Shown here: piece after piece, positions 20,498-31,886 of the stretch
Layout: each line of letters opens with the position of its first letter
Numbering within the stretch: the first letter of the stretch is position 1
Origin: Vavraia culicis subsp. floridensis
Taxonomy: Eukaryota; Microsporidia; Pleistophoridae
DNA length: 64,000 nt
Direction of reading: 5' to 3'
Assembly: GCF_000192795.1 (NCBI RefSeq)
Contig: NW_007360625.1
Coordinates: 23,373-87,372 of the forward strand
The notes under the pieces: model-generated
The model's database searches: none
What the model was told of the DNA's origin: nothing
Seen by the model: only the letters and a program-made list of their open reading frames with translations
Made by a program: the position numbers and the translations under genes

Positions 20498-21286
20498 ATG
20501 TTTAATAGAAGCGATGAGTTCTTATTACTTGATGATAACAACGAAATGTTACCTAGAAGAAATATTTTCTTGACTGTGCTTCTGTGCCTGGTGTTCTACT
20601 ACATTATTCTGTACGACATATATGCCCTGGAGAAATGTACACTTATCAAGCTTAGTCAGCTTGCACTGATGACAATAAACATGATTTCGCTGTTTATCAT
20701 CCTGCGGATCGATTCAGGCCAGGCCCATTCAGAGAACGATAACAGACCAAGCAGTATAAATTTCGTGAGAGACAATGTCCTGTACACCAGAAAGATACCC
20801 GTACAGCGGGGCACCACTTTCAGCAGCTCGTTCTACAACGACGATTACTGCGAGAAATGCCTCGTACTACAGAGAGATTTCATAACACACTGCAGATTCT
20901 GTGATATGTGCCTGGTAAACAGGGACCACCACTGTGCATGGTTCAACAAGTGTATTGCAGAAAACAATTTCAACATTTTTCTCGGTTTTATTTTGTCTAT
21001 GACGTTTTCTGCATTCTTGATAGTGAGCGACACCTTTAAAATATTTTCTGCAAAGATTCTCATCAAGCTAAACACTTTCAAGATCGTAGTAGTAATTGTT
21101 GTTATGCTTGCAAGCATGTCCTTATTCGTTTTATCGGCTATTCTGTCCCTCCAGTACCTGTTGTCGCTCGTTCTGGGAATCAGTACCAAGAAGCTGTTAA
21201 ACGGTGAGTGGGAATGGACATCAATACGATTTTTTAGGGGCATCAGGCGTAAAAAAATGCTTGAGGTCGTTGATATTGACGAATAA
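20498..21286 (+). CDS. DHHC-type protein S-palmitoyltransferase
   Basis: This 262-residue integral membrane enzyme attaches palmitate to cysteines of target proteins, probably at the ER or Golgi. Membrane helices are visible near residues 24-46, 52-70, 157-178 and 190-225, the usual four-helix layout. The Cys-rich domain lies between helices 2 and 3: DYCEKCLVLQRDFITHCRFC, CLVNRDHHCAW, then NKCIAENN, with the catalytic DHHC at residues 143-146. Microsporidia keep few such enzymes, so its targets cannot be guessed. The ATG at 20498 follows GGGCGAGACACAC; no clear AAATTTTT block is present. Confidence 0.93.
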   Translation: MFNRSDEFLLLDDNNEMLPRRNIFLTVLLCLVFYYIILYDIYALEKCTLIKLSQLALMTINMISLFIILRIDSGQAHSENDNRPSSINFVRDNVLYTRKIPVQRGTTFSSSFYNDDYCEKCLVLQRDFITHCRFCDMCLVNRDHHCAWFNKCIAENNFNIFLGFILSMTFSAFLIVSDTFKIFSAKILIKLNTFKIVVVIVVMLASMSLFVLSAILSLQYLLSLVLGISTKKLLNGEWEWTSIRFFRGIRRKKMLEVVDIDE

Positions 21287-22761
21287 ATAAGGCATATACA
21301 GAAAAAGTATGTTGGTGTTGGCTGTACAAGTTTTATAAACATTTTTTATACATGCGAAGCAGGGAAGCGTACAGCTGATCCTTCGTTGGTGTTTGTACCT
21401 TATTGCTGTGTTAGATGAGCTGATCAATTTTGTTACACTGTAAGGCGTTACATTCAATGCTGATTATTCTTGCACTGGGGTGTTTTATTACAGACTGGGA
21501 CTTGACTCCTGAACCAAAAGCTGAGGAAGCCACGGTAAATGCCGTTGACGCATCGAGAAAATGGTATTAAGTGGAGGTAGGAGAACTGTATGGTATCAAT
21601 AATTAAATACATTTTTAGGAAAAGATGCATTCAGCGTTAAAATGAAAGATTATGTTTTAACCGATTGAGTTGAATACCTGTGTGGCACACCCACATACAA
21701 GTAAAGCTTTTAATTGGACCGTAACAGTCCTAAAAAGAATTGTACAGTCTTTACAAGATGGGCCTGGAGACCAAAATATTTTAGGAAGGCACAGGTTGCA
21801 CATGAGGTAACTGTACAAAAATACTTGATTTCGGCACAGGGGATGCGAGGGTGCAACAACCCGCAGAGAATGCTAAAGTTTTGTGGAGTACTAACACGAG
21901 CATTTTATAGATCATTTTTACTTACCAATACATCACAAGCGTTGTTCGCATCACAAATATACTGCAATAATTTATAAAAATGTTATCTGCTGTTTTTAAT
22001 ACAACAAAGGCATCTCTCGCATCAACTGCGATACGAACTTTTATTTGATAGTTGTTCGCATCTCGTTTGCTGGTTAAACTTAACGAAGGAACAATTAAGT
22101 ACCATTTAGTGGATTCTTATCAATAATGAACTTTTACTATCTCAGAGGCTACTCAAATACTAACAATAGTTCAATCATCACCATGTTCATACCTTAAGTT
22201 CTATGACTGGTACTCGCAAACCTACTACCCCGAGCGAGGAGGTACAACACTATATTCTCATATTTGTTCATCACAGGAGGACAGTGAACCACTGCATTCC
22301 ACTAATTCGTTCACTTTCACGTTCTATTCTTTGGTTACACTGAACCATAAACTACCATATGATGATAACATTACGCACATATTTTTACTTTACTCCAAGG
22401 TTATACACACAGCACCTTTATCATTGTAAAGGTACAATTGTATGAGGATGTACCACACATATAATTACCGTACAAATAGTTTTGAATATGAGATGTAAAG
22501 CTTGAATGCTAGAGAGCTTTCAATAATTTCACATAAATTGGCGGTCTACCTAATTTTTTTCTCTAAAAGTCGTTTATTTGTATCCTCACACATCAACAGC
22601 CAAAGCAACACACTTCCTAACACGCACTTCACCTTCACCGTAATTCTACTTTTATCGATACGTGTTCCCTATGAAAGTCCATCAACATAAACCATCTCTT
22701 GAGAATTATCCAATGGTTCTGCCGGAGAGAAACTCTGCCAATCCGCTTAGATCTTATAAAA
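21287..22761. other. Intergenic between convergent genes
   Basis: About 1.5 kb of AT-rich sequence. The longer frames begin at TTG and show no similarity. No repeat was recognised. Confidence 0.55.
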
Positions 22762-23661
22762 TTATTGAAGGTTATCTAGTACCATAAGCGCATCCTTTCC
22801 AAATTCATTGTTATTGCTGTTGTTAGGCACTGTCCAATCAAATGCTATTTTTTGGTATATCAGAATCTTCCAGAACAACATTTGCAAATATCCATCCCAT
22901 TTCTTGGATTGAAGAAGAGTGATGTGGTAAAATTCCCTATTTATAAAGGGTTTACCGCTCTCTATAATGGCAAAGTATCTCTTTATATTCAATTTTTTTA
23001 TATCATCTAGAACGTTTTTCACTTCTTTCAAATCCACGCTATATTCCTCAAGGTTATAACGCCTTAGCACTGCGCCGTAGAGCATTATCAGGTTATCATT
23101 TATGTCCAGGCCAACCAAGTAATTTAAAGCGTTCCTGGCGATTTTTTTGTTCATTATTTCCTTCTCAAAAAGTAGATCGATGTAAAAATTATGGTTATTG
23201 TTCGCTAACAGGAAGAATCCTATGTAGCTCTCCAGCTGTGGTGATATTTTTATGAAATATTCGCAGTGAACGTTGTTATTGGTGTCATCATCGATTACAT
23301 AGCTGTAAAACGACGGGAAGGACGTTTGCTGGAAATAATCACCGTACTTGACCCTGATCTTGCGCATCCATTCGCCAACAAAAGGCTGACTATCGCAGTA
23401 TCGTAACAGATTAATTAGGAGGATAGTTGTCGTTGAATTATAGAGCAGCATCTTTTCGATTAGTACTAGCAGATTTTTTGGTTCTGCTAATTTCGTAAAT
23501 TTAGTTTTTATGAGCTTCTTTAAAACTGCTACGCAAGAATATGTTAATATTTCTGGCAGCAGATTGCTGTCAGGTGATTTTAAAAATTGGCATAGCGCCG
23601 GATACTTCTGACTAATGGTATCTGATACCTCGTCATTATCCAGGTCATATTTGTAGACCAT
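22762..23661 (-). CDS. Helical protein of unknown function
   Basis: This 299-residue protein begins MVYKYDLDNDEVSD and I do not recognise its family. It is rich in Leu, Ile, Asn and Tyr and probably all-helical. Successive helices of about 15-20 residues (LLVLIEKMLLYNSTTTILLI, IARNALNYLVGLDINDNLIM) suggest a repeat solenoid. No signal peptide or membrane helix is clear. The start is well marked: AAATTTTTTT and ACCCCC lie immediately before this ATG, so the 12-codon upstream extension to a GTG should be dropped. Poly-Asn stretches occur near residues 128 and 155. Confidence 0.72.
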   Translation of the reverse strand: MVYKYDLDNDEVSDTISQKYPALCQFLKSPDSNLLPEILTYSCVAVLKKLIKTKFTKLAEPKNLLVLIEKMLLYNSTTTILLINLLRYCDSQPFVGEWMRKIRVKYGDYFQQTSFPSFYSYVIDDDTNNNVHCEYFIKISPQLESYIGFFLLANNNHNFYIDLLFEKEIMNKKIARNALNYLVGLDINDNLIMLYGAVLRRYNLEEYSVDLKEVKNVLDDIKKLNIKRYFAIIESGKPFINREFYHITLLQSKKWDGYLQMLFWKILIYQKIAFDWTVPNNSNNNEFGKDALMVLDNLQ

Positions 23662-23688
23662 AGGGGGTAAGCAACTTAAAAAAATTTG
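23662..23688 (-). promoter_or_regulatory. AAATTTTTTT plus ACCCCC start signal
   Basis: On the minus strand AAATTTTTTT is followed by AAGTTGCTTACCCCCT and the ATG. Both halves of the signal are present and the C-run ends one base before the start codon. Confidence 0.65.
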
Positions 23689-24693
23689 AACAATCACAGA
23701 AATGTTGTGCTATAAGCAGATATTGCCAACAGAGAATGCGGTAATGCAGTACAAGAAGTTTTGAAATTCTTGTAATGGGAAAAGAACCTCTAACAACCAC
23801 GTATGTAGGGTGCTGTGGGCTTTTACAGCTATTTTTAGACACATGAGGTTAATTACTGTGTTGTGAGTAGCAAAATTTTACCTGTATAACACGAATAAGA
23901 ATACGGGAATGACCATCTGCACTCTGTAAATGAAATCAATCACATACGTTGAACCATCATTTTTTCACCAACAGTACAATTATTTTTCTTCTTACATAAC
24001 AATGGCTAGACCAGCAAATATTTGCACTCATTGCTTGTTCACATGGTAGGTAGTTCTGCCACTCATATCGAGGTAGAAATAAACACATAAAGAAACGGCT
24101 GAGCTCGCAATAGCTATTCGTATCAAACCAACACTCTGGTAATAAACTGTGAGGATGAAATGGCATGGAAATATGAATAAGATATACAACTGGTCGTTAC
24201 ATCGTAGCCAAGTTCAACCACAGTTCTTACACATTTACATAGATTTATTTTAGATTGAGAACAAGGTGATAAAAATAATGGAATTATACAATATTGAAGG
24301 TTAGTCTTGGTACTATCAGTAGTTTAATTAAAAGTGCGCGATTGTGTAAAGCATTTTGTAAAATTGTGCCAATTTTATTCTGATCCGTTCAAGAAAGACC
24401 ATGCAACTGAAATATAAATAAACCGAGGACAATAACGTAAGTTAGAATAAATGAATTGATTTAGTCCAAAAAACGATTTATAAGTAAAAACATATCGTTT
24501 TGAGCAATACATACGCAATAAATATGATCTACAGAGAGAGCAAGCAAAAATAAATCACGATAATTTAGGCCTGATTCAGACATTATTTACAGCACGAAAC
24601 AACGTGTTTACGATGCAATGCTCGATTGTTTACTGATCTAAATTTGATAAAACTTTGTGATGACACATATTCTGAACTCAAAAATAAATAAAC
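23689..24693. other. Intergenic between divergent genes
   Basis: A 1-kb spacer that must hold both promoters. Nothing else was recognised. Confidence 0.55.
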
Positions 24694-25632
24694 ATGACAG
24701 AAGAATCTATAAACGAGGCAGAACTGCTTATTTTTACACGGAACACTGCTCGTCTCATAAAAAAACTAATGGATATGCATTTCAAAGGAAAGATCAACAA
24801 GGAACAGCTCAGGGATAAGTTGAAACTACTAAAAGAGAGTTTAAAGAAGAAATTCGCAATACTGGAGCGTGATGATGGTTTAAAACCGCTTGACAACTTG
24901 GACTATGCCATTCAAGAGTATCTTGAGCAAAACAACATCCACATTTATGAACAAAAAATACCGTATTTTGAGAAACTGAGGCAGAAAGAGGAGGACATAA
25001 GGAAAAACAACTTGGAAGAACTACGAACCTTTTGTGAGGCCAATAAAATACTTCTAAAAGAATTGAAAAGTGATTTAATGGAGAATCTGAACATCAGAAC
25101 TTTCATCATGCACTGCTGCAACAAGGAATACAATGAAGCTATACAATTCATCAGAACTAAGCAAATACCTGTGGGGAGTATAAGAGAATGGTTGTTTCTT
25201 CTGGTACGGGACGCTAACTCGCACATGGAAAAAATAAATGTTCATCTCAATGATCTGATTAACGAGTACAAAAGGATCCTGTGCCACATTAAAGGGTTGC
25301 CACCACAGACGCGATTGACAAATCGAATAGTTGCTGGCATAATAACGCTTAATGGCATCGACTGCTTGAACAAGAAGAGAGCCGATGAATGTCCGACTTG
25401 TCTGCCGTGGATACAAAGTCTAGCTGCCAAATTACCGTATTCAAGGCGAACAAACACCTTCCTTAGATGCAAAGGATGTGGTGATGAAATAAATGAAAGT
25501 AATAGGCCGCTGGTGTATGAGACCAGGCATATATACTCAGAAAAATATTTGAAAACATGCGGATATGTGGTTTATTGCGCTGCCACCAAGAAATATTGCG
25601 ATAAGAAGCCTGAAATTTGTTTCTTCCTATAA
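24694..25632 (+). CDS. CTLH/GID ubiquitin-ligase subunit, Gid9/Fyv10/MAEA-like
   Basis: This 312-residue protein resembles the RING-like subunit Fyv10/Gid9 (MAEA in animals) of the CTLH/GID E3 ubiquitin ligase. Residues 1-75 are coiled-coil-like. Residues 105-165 look like a CTLH domain (LEELRTFCEANKILLKELKS, then YNEAIQFIRTKQIP). The C-terminal part carries the degenerate RING: ECPTCLPWIQSLAAKLPYSR, FLRCKGCGDEINESNRPLVY, HIYSEKYL, and a closing CGYVVYCAATKKYCDKK. This matches MAEA features (CPVC..., a LVCKISGDVMNENNPPM-type segment, ...VYGYNSL...VCPRTKE). It is shorter than MAEA (about 400 residues) and lacks a clear LisH. The partner RMD5/Gid2 is not in this window. I recognised it by motif, not by search. 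Confidence 0.75.
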   Translation: MTEESINEAELLIFTRNTARLIKKLMDMHFKGKINKEQLRDKLKLLKESLKKKFAILERDDGLKPLDNLDYAIQEYLEQNNIHIYEQKIPYFEKLRQKEEDIRKNNLEELRTFCEANKILLKELKSDLMENLNIRTFIMHCCNKEYNEAIQFIRTKQIPVGSIREWLFLLVRDANSHMEKINVHLNDLINEYKRILCHIKGLPPQTRLTNRIVAGIITLNGIDCLNKKRADECPTCLPWIQSLAAKLPYSRRTNTFLRCKGCGDEINESNRPLVYETRHIYSEKYLKTCGYVVYCAATKKYCDKKPEICFFL

Positions 25633-27459
25633 TTAAAGTTAATAAATGTTAGAACTCCGACGTAAGTATGGCATGAACATTGCTTAGAAAGATCATTTAC
25701 TTGTATTTATTCAATATTGTATATGTCTACCCATTTAGCGTAGTAAATCCTTGGTTACGAAAAACATTTTATCCACGAGGTTATTTTTGCCTGATGGAAA
25801 TACGTATGTAATAAAATATGGCCTTACAACCAACAAGAAACCAGCCAATTTAGAAATTTACAATCGAGCTGATTGCTTTTTATAAACAGTACGTTTGTTT
25901 ATAATTCATATTACGCTGAATCGATTGTTATGTTTTATTGAGTGAATGAATATAGCTATGGCCTTTAAGATAGTTTAAATCGGCTATCTCTTCATTCATA
26001 GAACAGAAACATGATTTTTTTTTGGTAAAAACATCAGCGATACGAAATATGATCAAAAGGTTTACTCACTGCAACACACACTCAACATGTTCTGATTCGA
26101 TCGAACCTCTTACGGGCTATTGTCTTCGTTGCTTCTGCAGTTCTTTGCTTATTGAATTGAACCATCTGCTGGCATAAACTATTGTCAACGTATTAATACG
26201 GAGTTATAAAGTACATGTCAACGCAATCAAAGATCAGCGGCTATGCGGCAGGGATGTGTCCTAGAAAAACAAATTTTAAAAAAGGCTTTGTGTGCTTGAG
26301 AATGGTATAAAAATAGATTTTGTAAAATTATTGCTTTCATACGTCAATACCGAACAGAGTATTTTTCTTAGCCAGAAAATTTATTTGTGGCAAAGGAACA
26401 TACATCATCTCGTCACTGCCTCCCAAGATTTGCGAAATGTAATCTTCGGCCTTTCTAGCTTACGCATCTTAGCATCCTTTCTTAGTTCTTGATCGATTTA
26501 TAAAACGAACTAGTACAAGAAACCAATGGTTTCGCTAATATATGCAAGAAAACAAGTATGTATGCACTAAAGAAGAATAAGTGCAGCTTTTCTCGTGCAT
26601 CCAATCGAACAATTCACTTGTAGTTAATCGTGGTGAAGGTTAATGAACTAATTTGCATTTGTTAATCGTGTATTTTAATATTGTTTATTAATAACAGCTG
26701 AGAGTATTTTTGAGACAATGAATTCTATAACAACATTTGTTTTTTTTCGTGAAAGTGTGAAATGAAAGTTTTAGATTTTTTTGTGAACTAATTAACAGAC
26801 ACCCAGTTGTTTGGTTATTTATATTGATGACTTTTTAAGTTTCAAGTCTCTTAACTCACAGAATATATGCAGATCTACGGTAAAATATTCAAATCGTATT
26901 TCCGATTATGTTTTGCTTGAATAGGTTAATGATGTTTTAACAAGACGCTCTTCGTTTGATACTTCAGAACAGGAAAAAAAATTAAAATTTATAGAAATAC
27001 GAATAATAATTAATTTATTATGACGGTTTGTGATTATAAAACAAACAGGATTCGATGTATAGTTCTAATCTTATAGATATGAATGTATGGCATATGTCCT
27101 TAAATGGATGATCGCCAATTTGCCTTTTATAATGAGTAGAAATTCCGATATGTTGCCAATTATGCTTAGATAATACTTTTGATGCACATTTGATATTTTA
27201 TACATGCAATTACACGTGCTGCAATCGAAATATTTTTACCGTATTTATTCGCATTATAAAGTGCTCTACCCTCCAACAACAGCGTTTAATTATTGATTGC
27301 ATGCTTTTATTCATTGCATTATCATATGGTTGAGTTTATCATTCCTATTTAACCATTTGTTTTGCTTTGGGTTGCAAATATTTCCGATATATTTTTTCAA
27401 CCGATTACCAAAAGGGTAAATTGCGGTTATTTAATAGATTAAACTCGTACGAGCTAAAA
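25633..27459. other. Large intergenic region, nothing recognised
   Basis: About 1.8 kb of AT-rich sequence with long A and T runs. No ATG frame or repeat was recognised. Confidence 0.55.
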
Positions 27460-27774
27460 ATGTTAGAGGAACAAAATACTATAACTTATGAACAACAGCA
27501 AATAACAGAGAATTTTCAGCCATCAGACATGTCTTACATGCCGACACAAAGCGTTATAACACCTGATAACGATTTGTTTGATATCATTACCATTGTGTGT
27601 ATTCTCTGTTTATTGCTTTTGATTGGTTTATACTTGTACTTTATCGGACGGAGAAATGTGAGCGCAGAGAAATGTGATAAAAGAAGATCTGTTGACACGA
27701 GAGAACTGAATAACAGCTTGTTGGACGGATGCTCAAGGGTGACGGAGTCTTTTAGTGTGTTGGTGTTTTCGTAG
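27460..27774 (+). CDS. Small single-pass membrane protein
   Basis: This is a 104-residue protein of unknown function. The N-terminal 40 residues are polar and Gln/Thr-rich (MLEEQNTITYEQQQITENF), and residues 43-62 form one very hydrophobic helix (ITIVCILCLLLLIGLYLYFI). About 40 polar residues follow, starting GRRNVSAEKCDKRR. With no signal peptide and basic residues after the helix, an N-out/C-in orientation is likely. I start at the ATG 27460 because the frame opens upstream only at a TTG. The polar N-terminus differs from the two signal-peptide proteins at 14-18 kb, so I do not group them. Confidence 0.55.
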   Translation: MLEEQNTITYEQQQITENFQPSDMSYMPTQSVITPDNDLFDIITIVCILCLLLLIGLYLYFIGRRNVSAEKCDKRRSVDTRELNNSLLDGCSRVTESFSVLVFS

Positions 27775-28950
27775 ATAGCTAATTATGTGGTGCTCGCGTG
27801 TTGTATGATTTACGCTACCACTTCATATTGTGCTATTAAAAAACATCTTTAACGCGAGAACGTGCCTTTCTTGAGGGAATTACTTGATATATGTTAATAA
27901 CCACTATCCTAAAATAAAAAACAAAATCTGGATTACCAGATTAATTATGGACGAGGTTTTTGCAGTAACATCAAACACGATGGGCACCGAAACGTATTTT
28001 TGTGTTTCATAGCACAACATTACCAACGTATTAATTAATTATTGTCTTGTCATATTGCCTAGATATGACTCAGAACAAGGCAATGGATGTTATTTTAGTT
28101 CATCAAAAGGTGTTGTTTAATTTAATTGTTTATAATGTAATATATTGTCTACTACGTACCACAATTAATTATAAACGCCCTAATTCATTATGTTTGGTTG
28201 AATTAAAGCGCTGGTTAGCAATTATTTCATTTTCTTGCCAGAATAATCTGTTCGTGCCTTTGTATCTACGATTTTATACGATATATTATTTGTTGTGATG
28301 CTCTCAAAGATATTAATATTACAGGTCACTCTTGTTATGAAGTGAACATCAGTGTAGATCGCTACATCTCGGATCGATCTTGCAGCTGTTCCCATATTTT
28401 GTTTTTAATCATTTAAATAGCTGATATCGTCGCAATACCAAATTTACTTTTATATTTCACCTATGAAAGGCTGTTTACTCCGATATACCACAATATCTAC
28501 TAAAACAAATTTTTTACATTCTTGCTGTATTAAAATACGAACTAGAAGTACTCTTTCATTTTTTTAGTACATCTTCACGATAAGATATAGCACACTGAAA
28601 TAAAAAAATATGAATCGTATTGTACAAATGATTTATATCATACAAAAATACTGTATTTGTCGTTAAATCATCATTAAACCAAATTATTCCTGTTTAAGTA
28701 TTATTTCACCGTTTTGAGCACCATCCATTCGGCTATCGATCAAATGAACGTTTTCAAACATGAAAGATGCTAAAAGATTTGTTAACTCTTTATCCGTTTG
28801 CAAGCGAACATATGACATATTTTATACGGCTGGAATGTGATAATTACGTTCTGAAACTTTTGCTATAGCAAATTTAAAGGCTAATTCGTGCTCCCTCTTG
28901 CGTACAAACGCCCCTAGTTATTCTTCAGACTGCACCACGTTTATTTTTTG
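27775..28950. other. Intergenic, nothing recognised
   Basis: About 1.2 kb of AT-rich spacer upstream of the NatB gene. No supported frame. Confidence 0.55.
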
Positions 28951-28971
28951 CAAATTTTGAACCATGCCCCC
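28951..28971 (+). promoter_or_regulatory. CAAATTTTG plus CCCCC start signal of NatB
   Basis: CAAATTTTGAACCATGCCCCC abuts the ATG at 28972. An ATG within the element (28964) is out of frame, so initiation probably skips it or starts transcription after it. Confidence 0.5.
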
Positions 28972-29520
28972 ATGTATAAGACCGTGCCTTTCCTCCCAGA
29001 AGACATTTTTTCGCTCGATCTCGTCAATTTAGACTCCACAACAGACAATTACTCTCTAAGCTATTACCTGTACTATCATCTCAACTTTTCAGACAATATG
29101 TGCCTTGTAAAGACGCAGGATCTTTGTTCACCCTATTTCTTGTACACTTCCCGGGTTGTGGGCTATATCATCGGAAAACAGGAAAAAAAGGGTGTTTTAT
29201 CCATGCATGTGTCTTCTTTGAGTATAGCGCCAACGCATCGAAAATGTGGATTGGCCACGTCTTTAATGCACATCCTTGAGGCACAAGGAAATGAACGAAA
29301 TGCGTACTTTGTCGATCTTTTTGTGCGATGTAGTAATTTTAAGGCGATCGCATTCTACGAAAGAAATGGTTACGTCAAGTACAGGAGAGTGTTAGGATAC
29401 TACACCAGTCCTGAAGAGGATGCGTACGATATGAGGATATCGCTGGAAAGAGATGGAGATAAACGATACATGGTGCCTTTAAAGAAGCCTGTACGTGCAG
29501 AGTATTTGAAGTATGAATGA
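28972..29520 (+). CDS. NAA20: NatB catalytic subunit, N-terminal acetyltransferase Naa20
   Basis: This 182-residue GNAT enzyme acetylates the N-terminal Met of nascent proteins starting Met-Asp, Met-Glu, Met-Asn or Met-Gln, acting on the ribosome with an Naa25 partner. It shows the Naa20 order: LPEDIFSLDLVNLDSTTDNY, YYLYYHLNFSD, VVGYIIGKQE, HVSSLSIAPTHRKCGLATSL (acetyl-CoA loop), AYFVDLFVRCSN, AIAFYERNGYVKYR, YYTSPEEDAYDMRISLERD and a Pro-rich VPLKKPVRAEYL tail. The acetyl-CoA loop reads RKCGLA, close to the family Q/RxxGxG/A. Length fits the 178-residue human protein. The start follows a CCCCC signal. The Naa25 subunit is not in this window. Confidence 0.93.
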   Translation: MYKTVPFLPEDIFSLDLVNLDSTTDNYSLSYYLYYHLNFSDNMCLVKTQDLCSPYFLYTSRVVGYIIGKQEKKGVLSMHVSSLSIAPTHRKCGLATSLMHILEAQGNERNAYFVDLFVRCSNFKAIAFYERNGYVKYRRVLGYYTSPEEDAYDMRISLERDGDKRYMVPLKKPVRAEYLKYE

Positions 29521-30644
29521 AATGGTTTACTGTGTTGCGTGTTAGTGGGAATTTATCCTTAGCCATGTGTTAATTAAAAGTTTGTACTTTCAATTGAGGT
29601 GAATGCTTTGAATGTGAAAGATAATTAGAAGCGAGCTCATAGATCATAGTGAATTATTCTCTTTCACAGGGTATTTCCGGTGATCTGGCGCGGTGGAACA
29701 AGAATGACTGTCAGAGGAATGTACAACAAAAGATTAATTTAATTTAGTATTTATGGTGCAGGAAATAGATGTGGAGCATAGACCGCGTTTCATAATCCGT
29801 ACTACGCCAATTTATTACGTTCAGCTCAAGTTGCAGGGATATACAGTCATGTTTACCATGATCTGTGCGGTTCATACCAAAGAATATGGTCCGCTCAATA
29901 TGCACGGGCATTATGATTTTTTCAACTCCTTAAATCAATAGAAGGCAACTTTTTTGATAAGAATCATGGATGAAGAAAATGTTACATGCCCAGATTGTAG
30001 AAGTATTTTTTGACTCTTGGTACCAGAATCGCTATTGGTGGTTATGTACGATAAGAAGCCGCATAAATTGTTTTCACGATCATTTGATGGTTGAAATACG
30101 TGTACCACGTGATACGTACGAATTGTACTGAGTTGTGATTTCTTTACAGAACGAATTAATGCTCAGTACCAAGTAACTATATCTGAGGCTTGTAAAAATG
30201 AAGCGGTGATGTGTTATCTGTAGTTACGACCGCTTTTTCTCCATTCCAGATTTGGCGTAATTTTTGTTGAAGTCCTGTTCGCGGCCATGTTGAACCATAA
30301 GTACAACAGATTATGCGTTTTACTTTATAATACGGAGCAAATGCCTTTTCTCATCCGGTGTAAAAAGCTATTTGTCACGAATATAGGTTTCATCCGTAAA
30401 AAATCCTGTTCTGGTCAATTCCTGGTCTTGTGCACAGAATCAATGCCAAATTGTACACCGTACGTAAATGTTATTGAACTGAATTTATCACACATACTTC
30501 CGTACACTGGGACACAGAAGATTTTCATAGGATCGTATGGATGCTGTGGTATAAGGAGATAAATAAAAGTACTTTGAACAGAAAGGGTACTCATTGGGCT
30601 CACATGCCCATTGGTGTGTGCTGAATTATTCTATCAATTACTAC
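29521..30644. other. Intergenic with two doubtful ATG frames
   Basis: Frames at 29753-29941 (62 codons) and 30287-30562 (91 codons) begin with ATG on the plus strand. Neither has recognisable similarity, and only the second has a weak TAATTTTTG upstream. I do not call them as genes. Confidence 0.5.
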
Positions 30645-31886
30645 ATGTCTACATTAATTGAACAAATTCTGAAACAAATCGGTGTTACCATTTATAAGCG
30701 ATGTTTCATAACACAAATACCATTGCTCATGAAAGAATACATCTCTGGCTACGTGAATATCCTGAAGACCATAATAGGGAGCGGCATACTTTACATACCT
30801 ATGCTTTTTAAGTCGTATGGCGCCATTAGTACGTTTTTTTTGATGTGCATCTCGGCTGTTCTGTCCATGGTGGGACAGACAATCTTCCTGTACTGCAACG
30901 CGTTCCTCGATGACCGCTCGACAAACATAACATCGTTGGCAAGGGAGAGTGTGCCACGTACACGGTTTATTGTGGACTTCTTCGTGTTCTTTAAGTGTTT
31001 TGGCGTGGCTACCTCGTACCTCATCATTATAAGGGAGCTACTTCCGAACTTGGTCCGGTTTGTGTTCGACGAGTCGGTGCTCTCGAAGCCAAAGGTAGCG
31101 CTGCTCGTATTTCTGTGTTGTATCTCGCCGATCACATATTTTAGGCAGCTCAAAAATTTAAAGTACACATCATCGATTGGCCTGATTGCCATTTCGTTCA
31201 TTTTGTTCTTCTCCATGTATAACTTTGTTAAACATGGCACTCTTGAACACGTGACTCTGTACGAACCGATATCAATAGAGTGGTTAAAGGGCCTGGGAAC
31301 GTTTGTGTTTGCATTCACGTGCCATCAGAACCTGATATCGGTGCAAAATGAGGTTGTTGACAACTCGCCACACAAAATGAAGAAGGTTGTGTATGCCACC
31401 ACGATCACGAGCTTCGTCATTTACATGGTGTTCGGCTTTACGAACTACGCATTGTACGCCACAAACATGCGCGACAACGTTCTGAAGAGTTATCCAGATG
31501 ATAACATTACGCTGTTCTTGCACTTTTTGTATGTGTGTGTGATGGGATTTTCATATCCACTCCAGATAAACCCTGCACGCGTATACGTATACAACCTGCT
31601 AGGATTCAACGCAAAAAAGCGAAGAAACAATCTTGTTCACGCTGTGATCACGACTCTGCTCCTCATAAGCACGTATGTGCTGACCATCACAGGCCTTAAT
31701 CTCGGCGAAATGTATGCATTTGTGGGTGCCACCGCGTCCACAATGATATGCTTGATTTTCCCGCTTCTATTTTACTATAATATGGGAGTGGAGAGAAAGA
31801 AATGGCTGGTGTGGCTAGGTAGTGTAGGATTTGTGGTTGGATGCTGTGTCTTTGGACTTTCGTTTTTTAAACTGCTCACGCACTAG
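30645..31886 (+). CDS. Amino acid/auxin permease family transporter (AVT/SLC36-38 type)
   Basis: This 413-residue, roughly 11-helix membrane protein belongs to the amino acid permease superfamily that includes vacuolar AVT and animal SLC36/SLC38 carriers. The family entry helix is clear: VNILKTIIGSGILYIPMLFK, with the unwound GSGIL turn. Later features are FVFAFTCHQNLISVQNE in helix 6 and GFSYPLQINPARVYVYN near helix 8, and the final helices pack LFPLLFYY-like segments. It probably exchanges neutral amino acids with the host cytoplasm or an internal store; substrate is unknown. The ATG at 30645 is the first in frame (upstream extension starts at TTG). The ATG at 30729 is equally plausible because helix 1 follows it closely. 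Confidence 0.88.
   Translation: MSTLIEQILKQIGVTIYKRCFITQIPLLMKEYISGYVNILKTIIGSGILYIPMLFKSYGAISTFFLMCISAVLSMVGQTIFLYCNAFLDDRSTNITSLARESVPRTRFIVDFFVFFKCFGVATSYLIIIRELLPNLVRFVFDESVLSKPKVALLVFLCCISPITYFRQLKNLKYTSSIGLIAISFILFFSMYNFVKHGTLEHVTLYEPISIEWLKGLGTFVFAFTCHQNLISVQNEVVDNSPHKMKKVVYATTITSFVIYMVFGFTNYALYATNMRDNVLKSYPDDNITLFLHFLYVCVMGFSYPLQINPARVYVYNLLGFNAKKRRNNLVHAVITTLLLISTYVLTITGLNLGEMYAFVGATASTMICLIFPLLFYYNMGVERKKWLVWLGSVGFVVGCCVFGLSFFKLLTH

Noticed and set aside
30287..30562. 91-codon ATG frame upstream of the permease
   Set aside because: No family, no clear start signal and no compositional support; possible but not supportable.
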